A stretch of 44,575 bases of DNA from Bacteroidales bacterium. GTDB lineage: Bacteria > Bacteroidota > Bacteroidia > Bacteroidales > UBA7960. Shown in pieces: positions 16,366 to 24,318 of this stretch. The position numbers were made by a program, and so were the translations under genes. The stretch is taken from assembly GCA_019429055.1 (NCBI GenBank), contig JAHYJP010000009.1, positions 1-44,575 of the forward strand, read 5' to 3'. Every line of letters begins with the position of its first letter. Positions within the stretch are counted from its first letter, which is position 1. Under the pieces are notes generated by a model, which saw only the letters and a list, made by a program, of their open reading frames with translations, did no database searches and had not been told where the DNA came from.

Positions 16366-17937
16366 TTAATATGGATCCTGCGGTTCGTGGCGGTCCATGT
16401 CGTGATCAAGAGCCTGAACGCGGTAGATATCTGTTCGGCGGTCGTTCCAGTTGGTAACGGTTCCGCGGTTACGGTGGCGTTTTAATAGTTCAAGATCAAT
16501 GTCGTTGATGATCACGGTTTCCACGTTGGGAGTGCATTCTGCAGCAATAGCATCGCGGGCAAAGGAGAAATCAGATGGAGTAAAAATACCAGATTGAGCA
16601 TACTGAATATCCATATTATCAACCTGAGGCAGGTTACCCACCGTGCCGGCTATGGCAACAAATATCTGGTTTTCAACACAACGCGCCTGTGCGCAATACC
16701 TAACTCTCAGATAGCCCTGCCGGTCGTCGGTACAGAATGGTACGAATATGATTCTGGCCCCCCTTTCTACTGCAATGCGGGCAACTTCAGGAAATTCTAT
16801 ATCGTAACATATCTGAATGGCAATTTTTCCTTTATCGGTATCAAAAACTTCTATATTACGGCCCGGTTCAACTCCCCACCATTTCTTTTCATTGGGTGTA
16901 ATGTGCAGTTTGTATTGTTTACCTATTTCGCCATTGCGTTTGAAAAGGTAAGCAATGTTGTATAGTTTATCGTCTTCGGGTGTAAAATGCGATCCGGCTA
17001 CAATATTGATATTGTACTTGATGGAAAGTTCGCTGAATAGCTCAAGGTATTGTTCGGTAAATTCTCCGATCTTACGTGCAGCAGTACCTGGATTTTCCTT
17101 GGGAAAGAGCGACAATAACTGCAGGGTAAAGATTTCGGGAAACAACACAAAATCACTTTTGTAGCCCGATGCCACATCAACAAAATATTCGCATTGCACT
17201 GCAAAATCATCAAAACTTCGTATAGGACGCATCTGGTACTGAACCACGCAAATACGCATGGGCAATGAAGCAAGGAATTTCCGGTCTTTTTCCTGACGGT
17301 AGTCAAAGTTAGCCCACTCAAGATAAGTAGCAAATCCGCCTGATTCCTTGTCTTCATCCAGGTACTCCCTTATTACCTTTTTAAGCGAAAAACCATTGGA
17401 AAGCTGGGGTGTAAGTACAGGATCAAAAATGGCTTTGCTTGTAACCCTGTCCACATATTGATTAATGCTGAGTTTATCCTTGTAATTCCGGTAACCCGGA
17501 AGTCGGCCACCTATTACAATACGCATGAGATTTCGTTCCCTTGCCAGCTCCTTACGCGATTCGTAGAGTCTTGTTGCCAGTTTCATACCCCTGTAATCGG
17601 GATGAACCATGATCTCCATTCCATATAGGGTATCACCTTCAGGATCATGAGTGCCAATGTTGCCATAATCACAAATCTCATCCCAGTTTTTATCCAGATC
17701 AAGATCTTCAGAGTCAATGATAAGACTTGATGATGATGCCACAAGCATGCCGTCAATTTCAATAACAATTTGCCCATCCGGAAAAATACGTAACTGATTT
17801 TCAATGTTTTCCCTGCTCCAGGTTTGCATAGACGGGAAGCAGATCTTTTGCATGCGTATCAGTGCATCAAAATCTTCAAAATGCAGGTTTCTTACATTTA
17901 GCTTACTTTCAAATTCCTGAAGGTCAATTTTATCCAT
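16366..17937 (-). CDS. GNAT acetyltransferase-nitrilase-family amidohydrolase fusion
   Basis: 523 residues. Residues ~10-200 are a GNAT domain, with the acetyl-CoA motif MEIMVHPDYRGMKLATRLYE. Residues ~225-505 are a carbon-nitrogen hydrolase with the complete catalytic triad: Glu near 265 (FPEIF), Lys near 341 (KQYKLH) and Cys near 376 (QICYDIEFPE). Such fusions are known across bacteria and are annotated as bifunctional, but substrates are undefined. A plausible use is acylation coupled to amide cleavage of a small metabolite. The gene is third in an apparent operon: DUF4831 lipoprotein, short-chain reductase, then this one, with gaps of 22-23 bp. The family is certain; the reaction is unknown. 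Confidence 0.9.
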   Translation of the reverse strand: MDKIDLQEFESKLNVRNLHFEDFDALIRMQKICFPSMQTWSRENIENQLRIFPDGQIVIEIDGMLVASSSSLIIDSEDLDLDKNWDEICDYGNIGTHDPEGDTLYGMEIMVHPDYRGMKLATRLYESRKELARERNLMRIVIGGRLPGYRNYKDKLSINQYVDRVTSKAIFDPVLTPQLSNGFSLKKVIREYLDEDKESGGFATYLEWANFDYRQEKDRKFLASLPMRICVVQYQMRPIRSFDDFAVQCEYFVDVASGYKSDFVLFPEIFTLQLLSLFPKENPGTAARKIGEFTEQYLELFSELSIKYNINIVAGSHFTPEDDKLYNIAYLFKRNGEIGKQYKLHITPNEKKWWGVEPGRNIEVFDTDKGKIAIQICYDIEFPEVARIAVERGARIIFVPFCTDDRQGYLRVRYCAQARCVENQIFVAIAGTVGNLPQVDNMDIQYAQSGIFTPSDFSFARDAIAAECTPNVETVIINDIDLELLKRHRNRGTVTNWNDRRTDIYRVQALDHDMDRHEPQDPY

Positions 17938-17960
17938 GAAGAACGGTATTTCTGGTTTGT

Positions 17961-18716
17961 TTAATATTGTTCGCGGATATCAGTGATATCGCCATTTTTA
18001 AAGTTTGCTGAGAACAGGAGTTCTTTTAATTTTTTACCGGCCAGGTTGGGGGCAATCAATTGTCCGGATTCTTTGAGTTCCACAAATTTTTTCTTGTGAA
18101 TAAACTGTTCTTCTGTTGTACCCCTGATGGTAGTTTGCATATCGGTATCGATAATACCCGGTGCAACTGCCATAAGTTTTACGGGATGATCTTTTTCTTC
18201 CTGCTCGGTGGCAATACAGCGGGTAAACATATCAAGTCCGGCCTTTCCTGTACAGTAGTTGCTCCAGCCGTGGTAAGGATTTGTAGCTGCCCCTGACGAT
18301 ATATTCAATACACGTTTTTCGGTTTTCCAGCCAGAAAAATGTTTCACAAATTCCCTGATCATGAGCATGGGTGCCAGCAGGTTGATTCGCATATGCAAAT
18401 CCATCTGAGCAGGTTCAAGCGTTTCAACCGGTCCTATTGGGTTTATAATCCCTGCATTGTTAACAAGGTAAACTCCATCACAATCTTTTTGTGAAATATT
18501 TTCAAATACCAGTTTCATTATAGGTTCAATGGTATCGGTATGCGACAGATCGCAGGAGTAAAAATTCATTTTACAACCTTTGGCTGCTGCCAGTTTTTGC
18601 AGATCGGTATTATCTGTTCGGGAAATACCATGAATATGATGATTCTCATCAATGAGAGCGGTAGTAATGCCTGCTCCCAATCCTTTGCTGTGTCCTGTAA
18701 TAATGATATGTTTCAT
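17961..18716 (-). CDS. Short-chain dehydrogenase/reductase (benzil/sepiapterin reductase-like)
   Basis: 251 residues with the Rossmann motif TGHSKGLG (residues 7-14), NNAG, a catalytic Ser (NISSGAA) and Tyr-x3-Lys (NYCTGKAG), so the SDR active site is intact. The overall pattern (long helix with TDMQTTIRGTTEEQFI, VAPGIIDTDMQ) resembles the YueD/benzil-reductase and sepiapterin-reductase group rather than FabG. It is an NADP(H)-dependent carbonyl reductase of unknown substrate in the cytoplasm. It lies between the DUF4831 and GNAT-nitrilase genes in a tight operon. Confidence 0.85.
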   Translation of the reverse strand: MKHIIITGHSKGLGAGITTALIDENHHIHGISRTDNTDLQKLAAAKGCKMNFYSCDLSHTDTIEPIMKLVFENISQKDCDGVYLVNNAGIINPIGPVETLEPAQMDLHMRINLLAPMLMIREFVKHFSGWKTEKRVLNISSGAATNPYHGWSNYCTGKAGLDMFTRCIATEQEEKDHPVKLMAVAPGIIDTDMQTTIRGTTEEQFIHKKKFVELKESGQLIAPNLAGKKLKELLFSANFKNGDITDIREQY

Positions 18717-18738
18717 TGTACTGAAATTTCTTGATTTT

Positions 18739-19914
18739 TTATTTTATTTTTTCCACCGATTTAATGAAGCCTGTTTCGGGATAAAACTCTATATGCAGAT
18801 CGGTAGGTGGTAAACTGGTAATGACCCCGAATTGTGTTATAATCATCCTTGCATCTGCGATGGGGTTTCCACCCTTCGAAATGGTAATATTGCCATGTTC
18901 GGGTACACGGTAATAAAACCCGGTTTCTGTTTTTCTGTGGTCAGGACTCATAACAAATACACCCAGTTGCCGGGTTGTATTGGTTCGTGATGCCAGAATA
19001 TTTACAGCCTGGCTACCGGGCTCTTCTTCCTGCACAATGCCGTTGGATTCGGAGAAATGGAACAGCGTGTAAGGCACCGTGGCTGTATTCTTATCAGGAA
19101 TAAAATAATAGCGGTATTGTATTCTGCTTTGGGTTGTCATGCCGGTAAACAATTCCAGATAATCATTCTCTTGTTTGGTAAGTTGGTCGTTCATGTATTG
19201 CAATGTTTCTCTGGAGTAAGTAATCTCGGCAAAACCGCTAATAAGATCAAACTTTTTATCCCGGATCTTCAAAATATAATCTGCAACTTCTTTGGCCCTG
19301 ATCTCTGATGATTTTTCCACCAGCCGGCGTCTGAGGGTTCTCCTTTCAACCGTCATAGTATCAACCTGGATGTGCTGAATTATTGTATCTACCTTTTCGT
19401 GGAGGTTCGATTCAACAAAATGGTTGAATGTTGCTTCACTGCCAAAGACTCCGTATTTTCTCTCAAGGGAAGTGCTCAGCAGAAATTCCTGCTGATCGAA
19501 AGGAGCGTTTACCGCCGAAATAAGTCCACCTTCACTCAAGTATAAAGACAAAGGATTTCTGCGGTTTTTGTTCAAATCCAGTTCTGCAAAATAAAATTCA
19601 GCAGGATCAGGTTCAGCATAGGAGTTAATATTAACTTCTCTAATTTCATAGATTGTGGAAGGTTCAGTTATAACATCCTCAAGACCCAGAAATCTGCCTG
19701 CATAAGGTGCAAAAGGTCCGGGTGTTTCTGATGTTTTCACCACAGTTATGTCAACTATTAAAACTGTTCGTGGCAGGGCATAATAGAAACCCTGCAGGCT
19801 GTGCCCGGTTTCAAGATTTCTGATGTGCTGCACCCTTAGGGGCTGCTGAGTTTTGCAACTTACTCCCAGAAAAATAAGTACTGCTGTTATAAGAAAAATT
19901 TTTAGTCTGTTCAT
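18739..19914 (-). CDS. DUF4831-family lipoprotein
   Basis: 391 residues. A lipoprotein signal (FLGVSCKTQQ, lipidated Cys near residue 20) is followed by the pattern of DUF4831 proteins: an opening GFYYALPRTVLIVDITV, GPFAPYAGRFLG, and a later GLVSAV-like segment seen here as EGGLISAVNAP. The region GFYYRVPEHGNITISKGG near the end is also typical. The family is common in Bacteroidota and has no assigned function. It would be anchored to a periplasmic or outer-membrane leaflet. First gene of the three-gene minus-strand operon. Confidence 0.82.
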   Translation of the reverse strand: MNRLKIFLITAVLIFLGVSCKTQQPLRVQHIRNLETGHSLQGFYYALPRTVLIVDITVVKTSETPGPFAPYAGRFLGLEDVITEPSTIYEIREVNINSYAEPDPAEFYFAELDLNKNRRNPLSLYLSEGGLISAVNAPFDQQEFLLSTSLERKYGVFGSEATFNHFVESNLHEKVDTIIQHIQVDTMTVERRTLRRRLVEKSSEIRAKEVADYILKIRDKKFDLISGFAEITYSRETLQYMNDQLTKQENDYLELFTGMTTQSRIQYRYYFIPDKNTATVPYTLFHFSESNGIVQEEEPGSQAVNILASRTNTTRQLGVFVMSPDHRKTETGFYYRVPEHGNITISKGGNPIADARMIITQFGVITSLPPTDLHIEFYPETGFIKSVEKIK

Positions 19915-20030
19915 TTTTTCTTTTGTTGAATATGGTGAAATTCCTGTTTAAGATAACGTTTGGTTTCTCAGTCAATTGCTGATATTGCAATGCTTTACAA
20001 AATTATGAATAAAATAAGTTGAGAGTTCAT

Positions 20031-22775
20031 TTACAAAATAATTAGATTCTGACTGATCAATTGGTGCAGATGCCTGAAGTTCCAGCTGAATATAAAAAAT
20101 GTTGCCGGTTTTTCATGTCTGTCAAGTTGTTTAATGCATTCTGCAGGTTTTTCCCAGTAAATAAATTCAAAGTTTATGACTGATTCTTTGCCGGTCAGGG
20201 ATTTGATGTAATTTGTTATTTCCTTCTCATTCATGCCTTGATGAAGCGGATTTACTTTTCTGTATCGTTCTTTCAATGGAATAATGACAGGGTTGCTGTT
20301 TTTTTCTTTCAGTTTTGTTTTTTTACTTCTGAAAATTTCGTTTTGAGAAAAAAACAGATTAACCGTAACTTTCTCATGTTTAAATACATCTGAAAAATTA
20401 AACCAAAAATCATCCGGCAGATTACCGCTAAGGTCAATAAATACTTCAGGGCTTGCCTGTTGTTCCAGCATTTTTTTTCTCAGGTTTTGCAATGCCATGG
20501 GTCCGGCCGGTTTGTCAATAATAACAGTATTTTCACCGGGAAAAAGTGTCATAAGCCTTCCGTGCAGGCTTGCCGAAGCTGGCCTGAATGCTTTGAGCAG
20601 ATGACTTATTCGCTCTGGACGTAAATCGAATGCTGCCATGGCACAAATGGCAGCCAGAATGGATTCCATCAAAATATCATTCTTACCATTTGCCCAAAGG
20701 GGAATTTCTTCCAGACTGGCAATACGGTGCTTACCTCCACTGGTCCAGAGATACAATTCGTTATTCTCCTTTCCTGCACCTGTTCCGCCCCGCAAACAGT
20801 GTTTCCTGAAATCCGGATTCTCAGTGCTGAGAGTAAAAAGAACCTGTTTGCTGTAAATCCGGTCCGACATTTTCAGTACCAGCGGATCATCGGCATTCAG
20901 GATAGAGAATCCATCGCGGTAAACCTCTTCTGCCACTACTGATTTTGCATAGGCAAGGTCTTCGGTGTTTTTTATGCTGTAATCGTCAAGATGCTGGTCA
21001 TGAACATTGAGTATAATGCCCACATCGGCAAAATCATATCCAAGTCCATGATTTATAATACTTTCAACAGATGTTTCGAGAACAGCACATTCTACGCCGG
21101 GATCTTTTAGAATAAGCTGTGCAGCATGATAATTGGCCATATCCTCGCGGATAATACGATGGCCACCTATATAAATACCATCGGAATGGGCCATGCCGGT
21201 TTTATAACCTTCCTTCTCCAGCATGAAACTGATAAGATAAGCGCATACAGATTTTCCGGCCGAACCCGTAATTGAAATAACAGGAATTCTGGATGGAGTA
21301 TTTTCCGGAAACAGCAAATCCACAAAGGGTGCAGCAACATCCCTGCTGCTTCCCTTCCAGGGGTTGAGATGCATCCGCAGGTCAGGTGCCATATCCATAC
21401 CGGTTACAGCACCCTGTGTATCTTCAATGGGCTTGCTGATATCGGCACAAACCAGATTTATTCCTGCGACCTTCAAACCGCTGACTTCAGCAACCCGTTC
21501 AGCGATAGTGCGGTTGAGCGGGTGGACAATGCCGGTAACATCAGAGGGAAGTGCACCGCTTTCAACGGTTGGGATGTTGCTCAGCACAATCTTAACTCCC
21601 TTTTCGGGTACATCATCCAGTGTAAATCCATAAAATGAAAGGGTTTCAAGCATCTCATCTCCGGGTTGAAGCACGTCAAGGTTACCTTTTTTACCGGGCT
21701 GCCGAATCGGATCTTCATTGAGTTTTTCTATGAGACGGGCAATATTATCCTTCCCGTTTCCGATAATCTCGGGTTGCTGTAACAGGCTTGCAGCCACAAA
21801 CCGGTTATCTATAACCAGCAGCCGGTAAATCATGCCCGGGATTTGCTCCTGCACCAGGATTTCATCACTGTGATTTTTGCTGAGGATAAAAGCCGAATTG
21901 ATGATTTCGGGTTTGTTGAGTGCTGGGAAAATACATTTATAACCATTCTTCCCTGATGTTTTAACGGTAACAGGTTTGTTAAGGCTTTTCCAAAAGTCAA
22001 TGGCTTCTTCTGCAATACTGGTCTTTATGGTTCTGGCAACAGGTATTCCTGCATTGGCCAGCATAAGGTTGTTCAGAAAGTCATCTCTTGAATTTTCAGC
22101 AGCGAGCAAAGGTGTGTCGGAAGAAACTGTATTGCGGATTCGTTTCTGAAATTTACCTGTGCCCAGTTGGATAAGATTGTAAGTTTCGAGATGAATAACA
22201 GGTATATTTCTTTCGTGCGCTTCGTTAACTATTGCAAGAGTTCCGGGGCTAAGAGCGGTTTTATCCCTGATATGACTTAACTCGCCAGTGAAAAGTTCTA
22301 CATTGACATCCTGGTTTGTAAGAATTTTATTAAGAATGTCAATGCTTGCTTTGGCAGCATAAAACCCCGCTACTTCGGAATGGAAACGAAATACCACATT
22401 GTAAACACCCTTTTTGCCCGTACTGCGGGTTTTTCCAAAGCTCACATCCATACCGGCGAGAGTTTGCAATTCAATGGCAATATGCTCTGCAACATGCCCC
22501 AGCAGTGTGCCGCTCATAACCCTGGAAAAAAAACCACCAGTTTCACCCTCGCTGCAGTGGTGTTCTTCAAGTCCGGGAAGTGTATCTCTGAGTTTCTCAA
22601 AAAAACCTTCGATGGTATGGGTAAATACTTCATCAAATTCTCCAAGATCCAGTTGCATAATAATTACAGGACCGGCACTGTAATAACCGGCACCATGAAG
22701 GGCCTGTAATCCCAGGATATTCAAAGGACCTGGCGCCGGATCGGGACCAGGTTTATTTTCCGGACTAAAATTCAT
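20031..22775 (-). CDS. Cyanophycin-synthetase-like ligase with substituted catalytic motifs
   Basis: 914 residues in CphA order: N domain (~15-160, GHVAEHIAIELQTLAG), ATP-grasp (~235-480) and Mur-ligase-like domain (~495-end). The match is clear over long stretches (GIVHPLNRTIAERVAEVSGLKVAG; DGIYIGGHRIIREDM). Several sites that are catalytic or binding in CphA are changed. The ATP-grasp metal segment reads GMDMAPDLRMH (about 459-469) where I recall EVNAAPG. The Mur P-loop is GSAGKS (504-509) instead of GTNGKT. The NVxxDH site reads NVHDQH, and the VDYAHNP segment near 755 reads IDKPAGP. CphA joins Asp and Arg into cyanophycin. This protein may have altered chemistry, be a structural partner, or be an inactive paralogue. 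It follows pepE on the same strand (106-bp gap). Confidence 0.8.
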   Translation of the reverse strand: MNFSPENKPGPDPAPGPLNILGLQALHGAGYYSAGPVIIMQLDLGEFDEVFTHTIEGFFEKLRDTLPGLEEHHCSEGETGGFFSRVMSGTLLGHVAEHIAIELQTLAGMDVSFGKTRSTGKKGVYNVVFRFHSEVAGFYAAKASIDILNKILTNQDVNVELFTGELSHIRDKTALSPGTLAIVNEAHERNIPVIHLETYNLIQLGTGKFQKRIRNTVSSDTPLLAAENSRDDFLNNLMLANAGIPVARTIKTSIAEEAIDFWKSLNKPVTVKTSGKNGYKCIFPALNKPEIINSAFILSKNHSDEILVQEQIPGMIYRLLVIDNRFVAASLLQQPEIIGNGKDNIARLIEKLNEDPIRQPGKKGNLDVLQPGDEMLETLSFYGFTLDDVPEKGVKIVLSNIPTVESGALPSDVTGIVHPLNRTIAERVAEVSGLKVAGINLVCADISKPIEDTQGAVTGMDMAPDLRMHLNPWKGSSRDVAAPFVDLLFPENTPSRIPVISITGSAGKSVCAYLISFMLEKEGYKTGMAHSDGIYIGGHRIIREDMANYHAAQLILKDPGVECAVLETSVESIINHGLGYDFADVGIILNVHDQHLDDYSIKNTEDLAYAKSVVAEEVYRDGFSILNADDPLVLKMSDRIYSKQVLFTLSTENPDFRKHCLRGGTGAGKENNELYLWTSGGKHRIASLEEIPLWANGKNDILMESILAAICAMAAFDLRPERISHLLKAFRPASASLHGRLMTLFPGENTVIIDKPAGPMALQNLRKKMLEQQASPEVFIDLSGNLPDDFWFNFSDVFKHEKVTVNLFFSQNEIFRSKKTKLKEKNSNPVIIPLKERYRKVNPLHQGMNEKEITNYIKSLTGKESVINFEFIYWEKPAECIKQLDRHEKPATFFIFSWNFRHLHQLISQNLIIL

Positions 22776-22820
22776 AAGATTTGTTTTGGTCTGAAAAAAC
22801 TGAGACGAACGGGCTGAAAT

Positions 22821-22862
22821 TTCAACCCCATACTATGCAAATATAGCAAGTATGGGGTTGAA
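22821..22862 (-). other. Perfect 14-bp inverted repeat between pepE and the CphA-like gene
   Basis: TTCAACCCCATACT and AGTATGGGGTTGAA pair perfectly across a 14-nt loop that itself can pair TGC with GCA. No T run follows on the minus strand, so it is not a standard terminator. It could be an operator, an mRNA processing or stability element, or a factor-dependent attenuator. Confidence 0.7.
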
Positions 22863-22881
22863 TGAAGAATTTTATGTGTTA

Positions 22882-23595
22882 TTATTTCAGAATAAAATCC
22901 AGTGATGTGCTGGGGTCATATTCGAGGGTGGGCTGGTCTTTCCTGAAAACTTTCAGAGTTTTATTGCCCAGAAGTTTAACAGTTTCGCCTTCAATCTGCA
23001 GCATAGAACTCTCCTTTAAGCCGACTACAATCATTTCCGGATTAAGTTCCAGAAACTCCCGTATTCTATCTTCACGACTTTCGCCATTATAATTGGGTAT
23101 GCGACCATCGGTATAGTGAGGATTGATCTGGAAGGGCACCAGCGAAAGTGCATCGAAGCTTTTGGGCTGAATAACAGGCATGTCGTTGGTGGTTTTTATG
23201 GTAGGGCAGGCAACATTACTTCCAGCGCTCCATCCGATGAATGGTGTGCCACTTTCAACCTTTTTAACAATAATGTCCATCAGTCCTTTCTCATGCATAT
23301 GGTGAATGAGATGAAAAGTATTTCCACCGCCAATCACAATTGCATCCGAATCCTCAATTACCTTTTGCGGCCCCTGTATGTCTTCGGTTGATTTTACTGA
23401 ATATCCCAGCTCAGAAAAAACATCATTAACCTGGTTTGTATATTCTATGTAGGAAATATCAACTGCAGCGTAGGGAACAAAAGCAATATTTCTGACATCC
23501 TTTCCCAGAAACTCAGAAATGTATTTCCGGGTGTAAGCCAGGTAACGTTCCCCGTAGTTTGTTGAGTTACTGATTAATAAAAGTCTTTTTTGCAT
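22882..23595 (-). CDS. pepE: Dipeptidase E (alpha-aspartyl dipeptidase, family S51)
   Basis: 237 residues, the normal PepE length. It shows the start KRLLLISNSTNYGERYL, the GGGNTFHL motif, the nucleophile serine elbow GWSAGSNVA and the histidine-bearing segment FQINPHYTDG, all typical of PepE. The enzyme is cytoplasmic and cleaves dipeptides with N-terminal aspartate (Asp-X). S51 also contains cyanophycinase, which cuts the beta-Asp-Arg polymer; the GWSAGS elbow and length favour PepE. The downstream CphA-like gene makes a link to Asp-containing peptide or polymer metabolism possible. Confidence 0.92.
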   Translation of the reverse strand: MQKRLLLISNSTNYGERYLAYTRKYISEFLGKDVRNIAFVPYAAVDISYIEYTNQVNDVFSELGYSVKSTEDIQGPQKVIEDSDAIVIGGGNTFHLIHHMHEKGLMDIIVKKVESGTPFIGWSAGSNVACPTIKTTNDMPVIQPKSFDALSLVPFQINPHYTDGRIPNYNGESREDRIREFLELNPEMIVVGLKESSMLQIEGETVKLLGNKTLKVFRKDQPTLEYDPSTSLDFILK

Positions 23596-23865
23596 ATCTG
23601 TTGTTTTTGGATATTTAAATTATTCAGTTTTAATTAAGTAAGGATGATTTTTATCTCTTATCCTAACGTACAAACCCTTTCAATTGTTTTTATTTTCATC
23701 GTTAAAATATGGAAACAGCTGTCATTTTGCTTTTCAATAAATGTAAAAACCTATCCACTTATAAATGGATTTAAAAAACTTCATCTATTGTAAATCAAAA
23801 TTTTATTTTTACGCAAAAAAAACTTAGGTTTGTGTTTACTTGACGAGGATGTAAAATTTGTATAT

Positions 23866-24255
23866 ATGTTATTGAAAATTGAAGGTGAAAATCTTGATAG
23901 GTTTGTACTGATAGGGGATAGGGTTCTTATAAAACCTAAAAGTGCCACCCAGCGTACAAAGGGAGGACTATATCTGCCCCCGGGTGTTGAGGAAAAGCGA
24001 AAAATTCAAAGCGGATACGTTATTAAATCCGGGCCGGGATATCCCATTCCTGCACCTGTTGAATCCGATGAACCATGGAAGGAAACCCGCGATAATCTGA
24101 AGTATTTCCCGTTGCAGGCATCGGAAGGAGATCTTGCGATTTTTCTTCAGGACAGCGCATTTGAAATAGAGTTTAACAACGAAAAATATTTTATAGTACC
24201 CCATTCATCCATTCTTATGCTGGTGCGGGATGATGATTTGCTTGCGAATACATAA
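23866..24255 (+). CDS. GroES-like (Cpn10-family) protein
   Basis: 129 residues from ATG 23866. The track's TTG start (23830) overlaps a possible -7 box (TAGGTTTG, 23825-23832), which argues for the ATG. The Cpn10 pattern is visible: VLIGDRVLIKP near the start, a mobile-loop position KGGLYLPPG, then GYVIKSGPG, EGDLAIF and the closing FIVPHSSILMLV. It differs from GroES by an insertion of about 25 residues (YPIPAPVESDEPWKETRDNL) and a loop reading LYL where GroES has IVL. No groEL is adjacent. It may be a paralogue acting with GroEL or a separate Cpn10-fold protein. DUF4301 follows after 63 bp. Confidence 0.75.
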   Translation: MLLKIEGENLDRFVLIGDRVLIKPKSATQRTKGGLYLPPGVEEKRKIQSGYVIKSGPGYPIPAPVESDEPWKETRDNLKYFPLQASEGDLAIFLQDSAFEIEFNNEKYFIVPHSSILMLVRDDDLLANT

Positions 24256-24318
24256 ATTAATTAAAAAGAATTTACTGAAAAGCAATCTTATAGTAATCCA
24301 TTCTAAAACACAAGGCTT

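Noticed and set aside
22821-22862. Intrinsic terminator for pepE
   Set aside because: The stem is strong, but neither strand shows a T run directly after it; it was kept as an unassigned inverted repeat.
20031-23595. Standard cyanophycin synthesis and cyanophycinase locus
   Set aside because: The peptidase has PepE rather than cyanophycinase features, and the CphA-like protein has changed active-site motifs, so the standard function is not supported.
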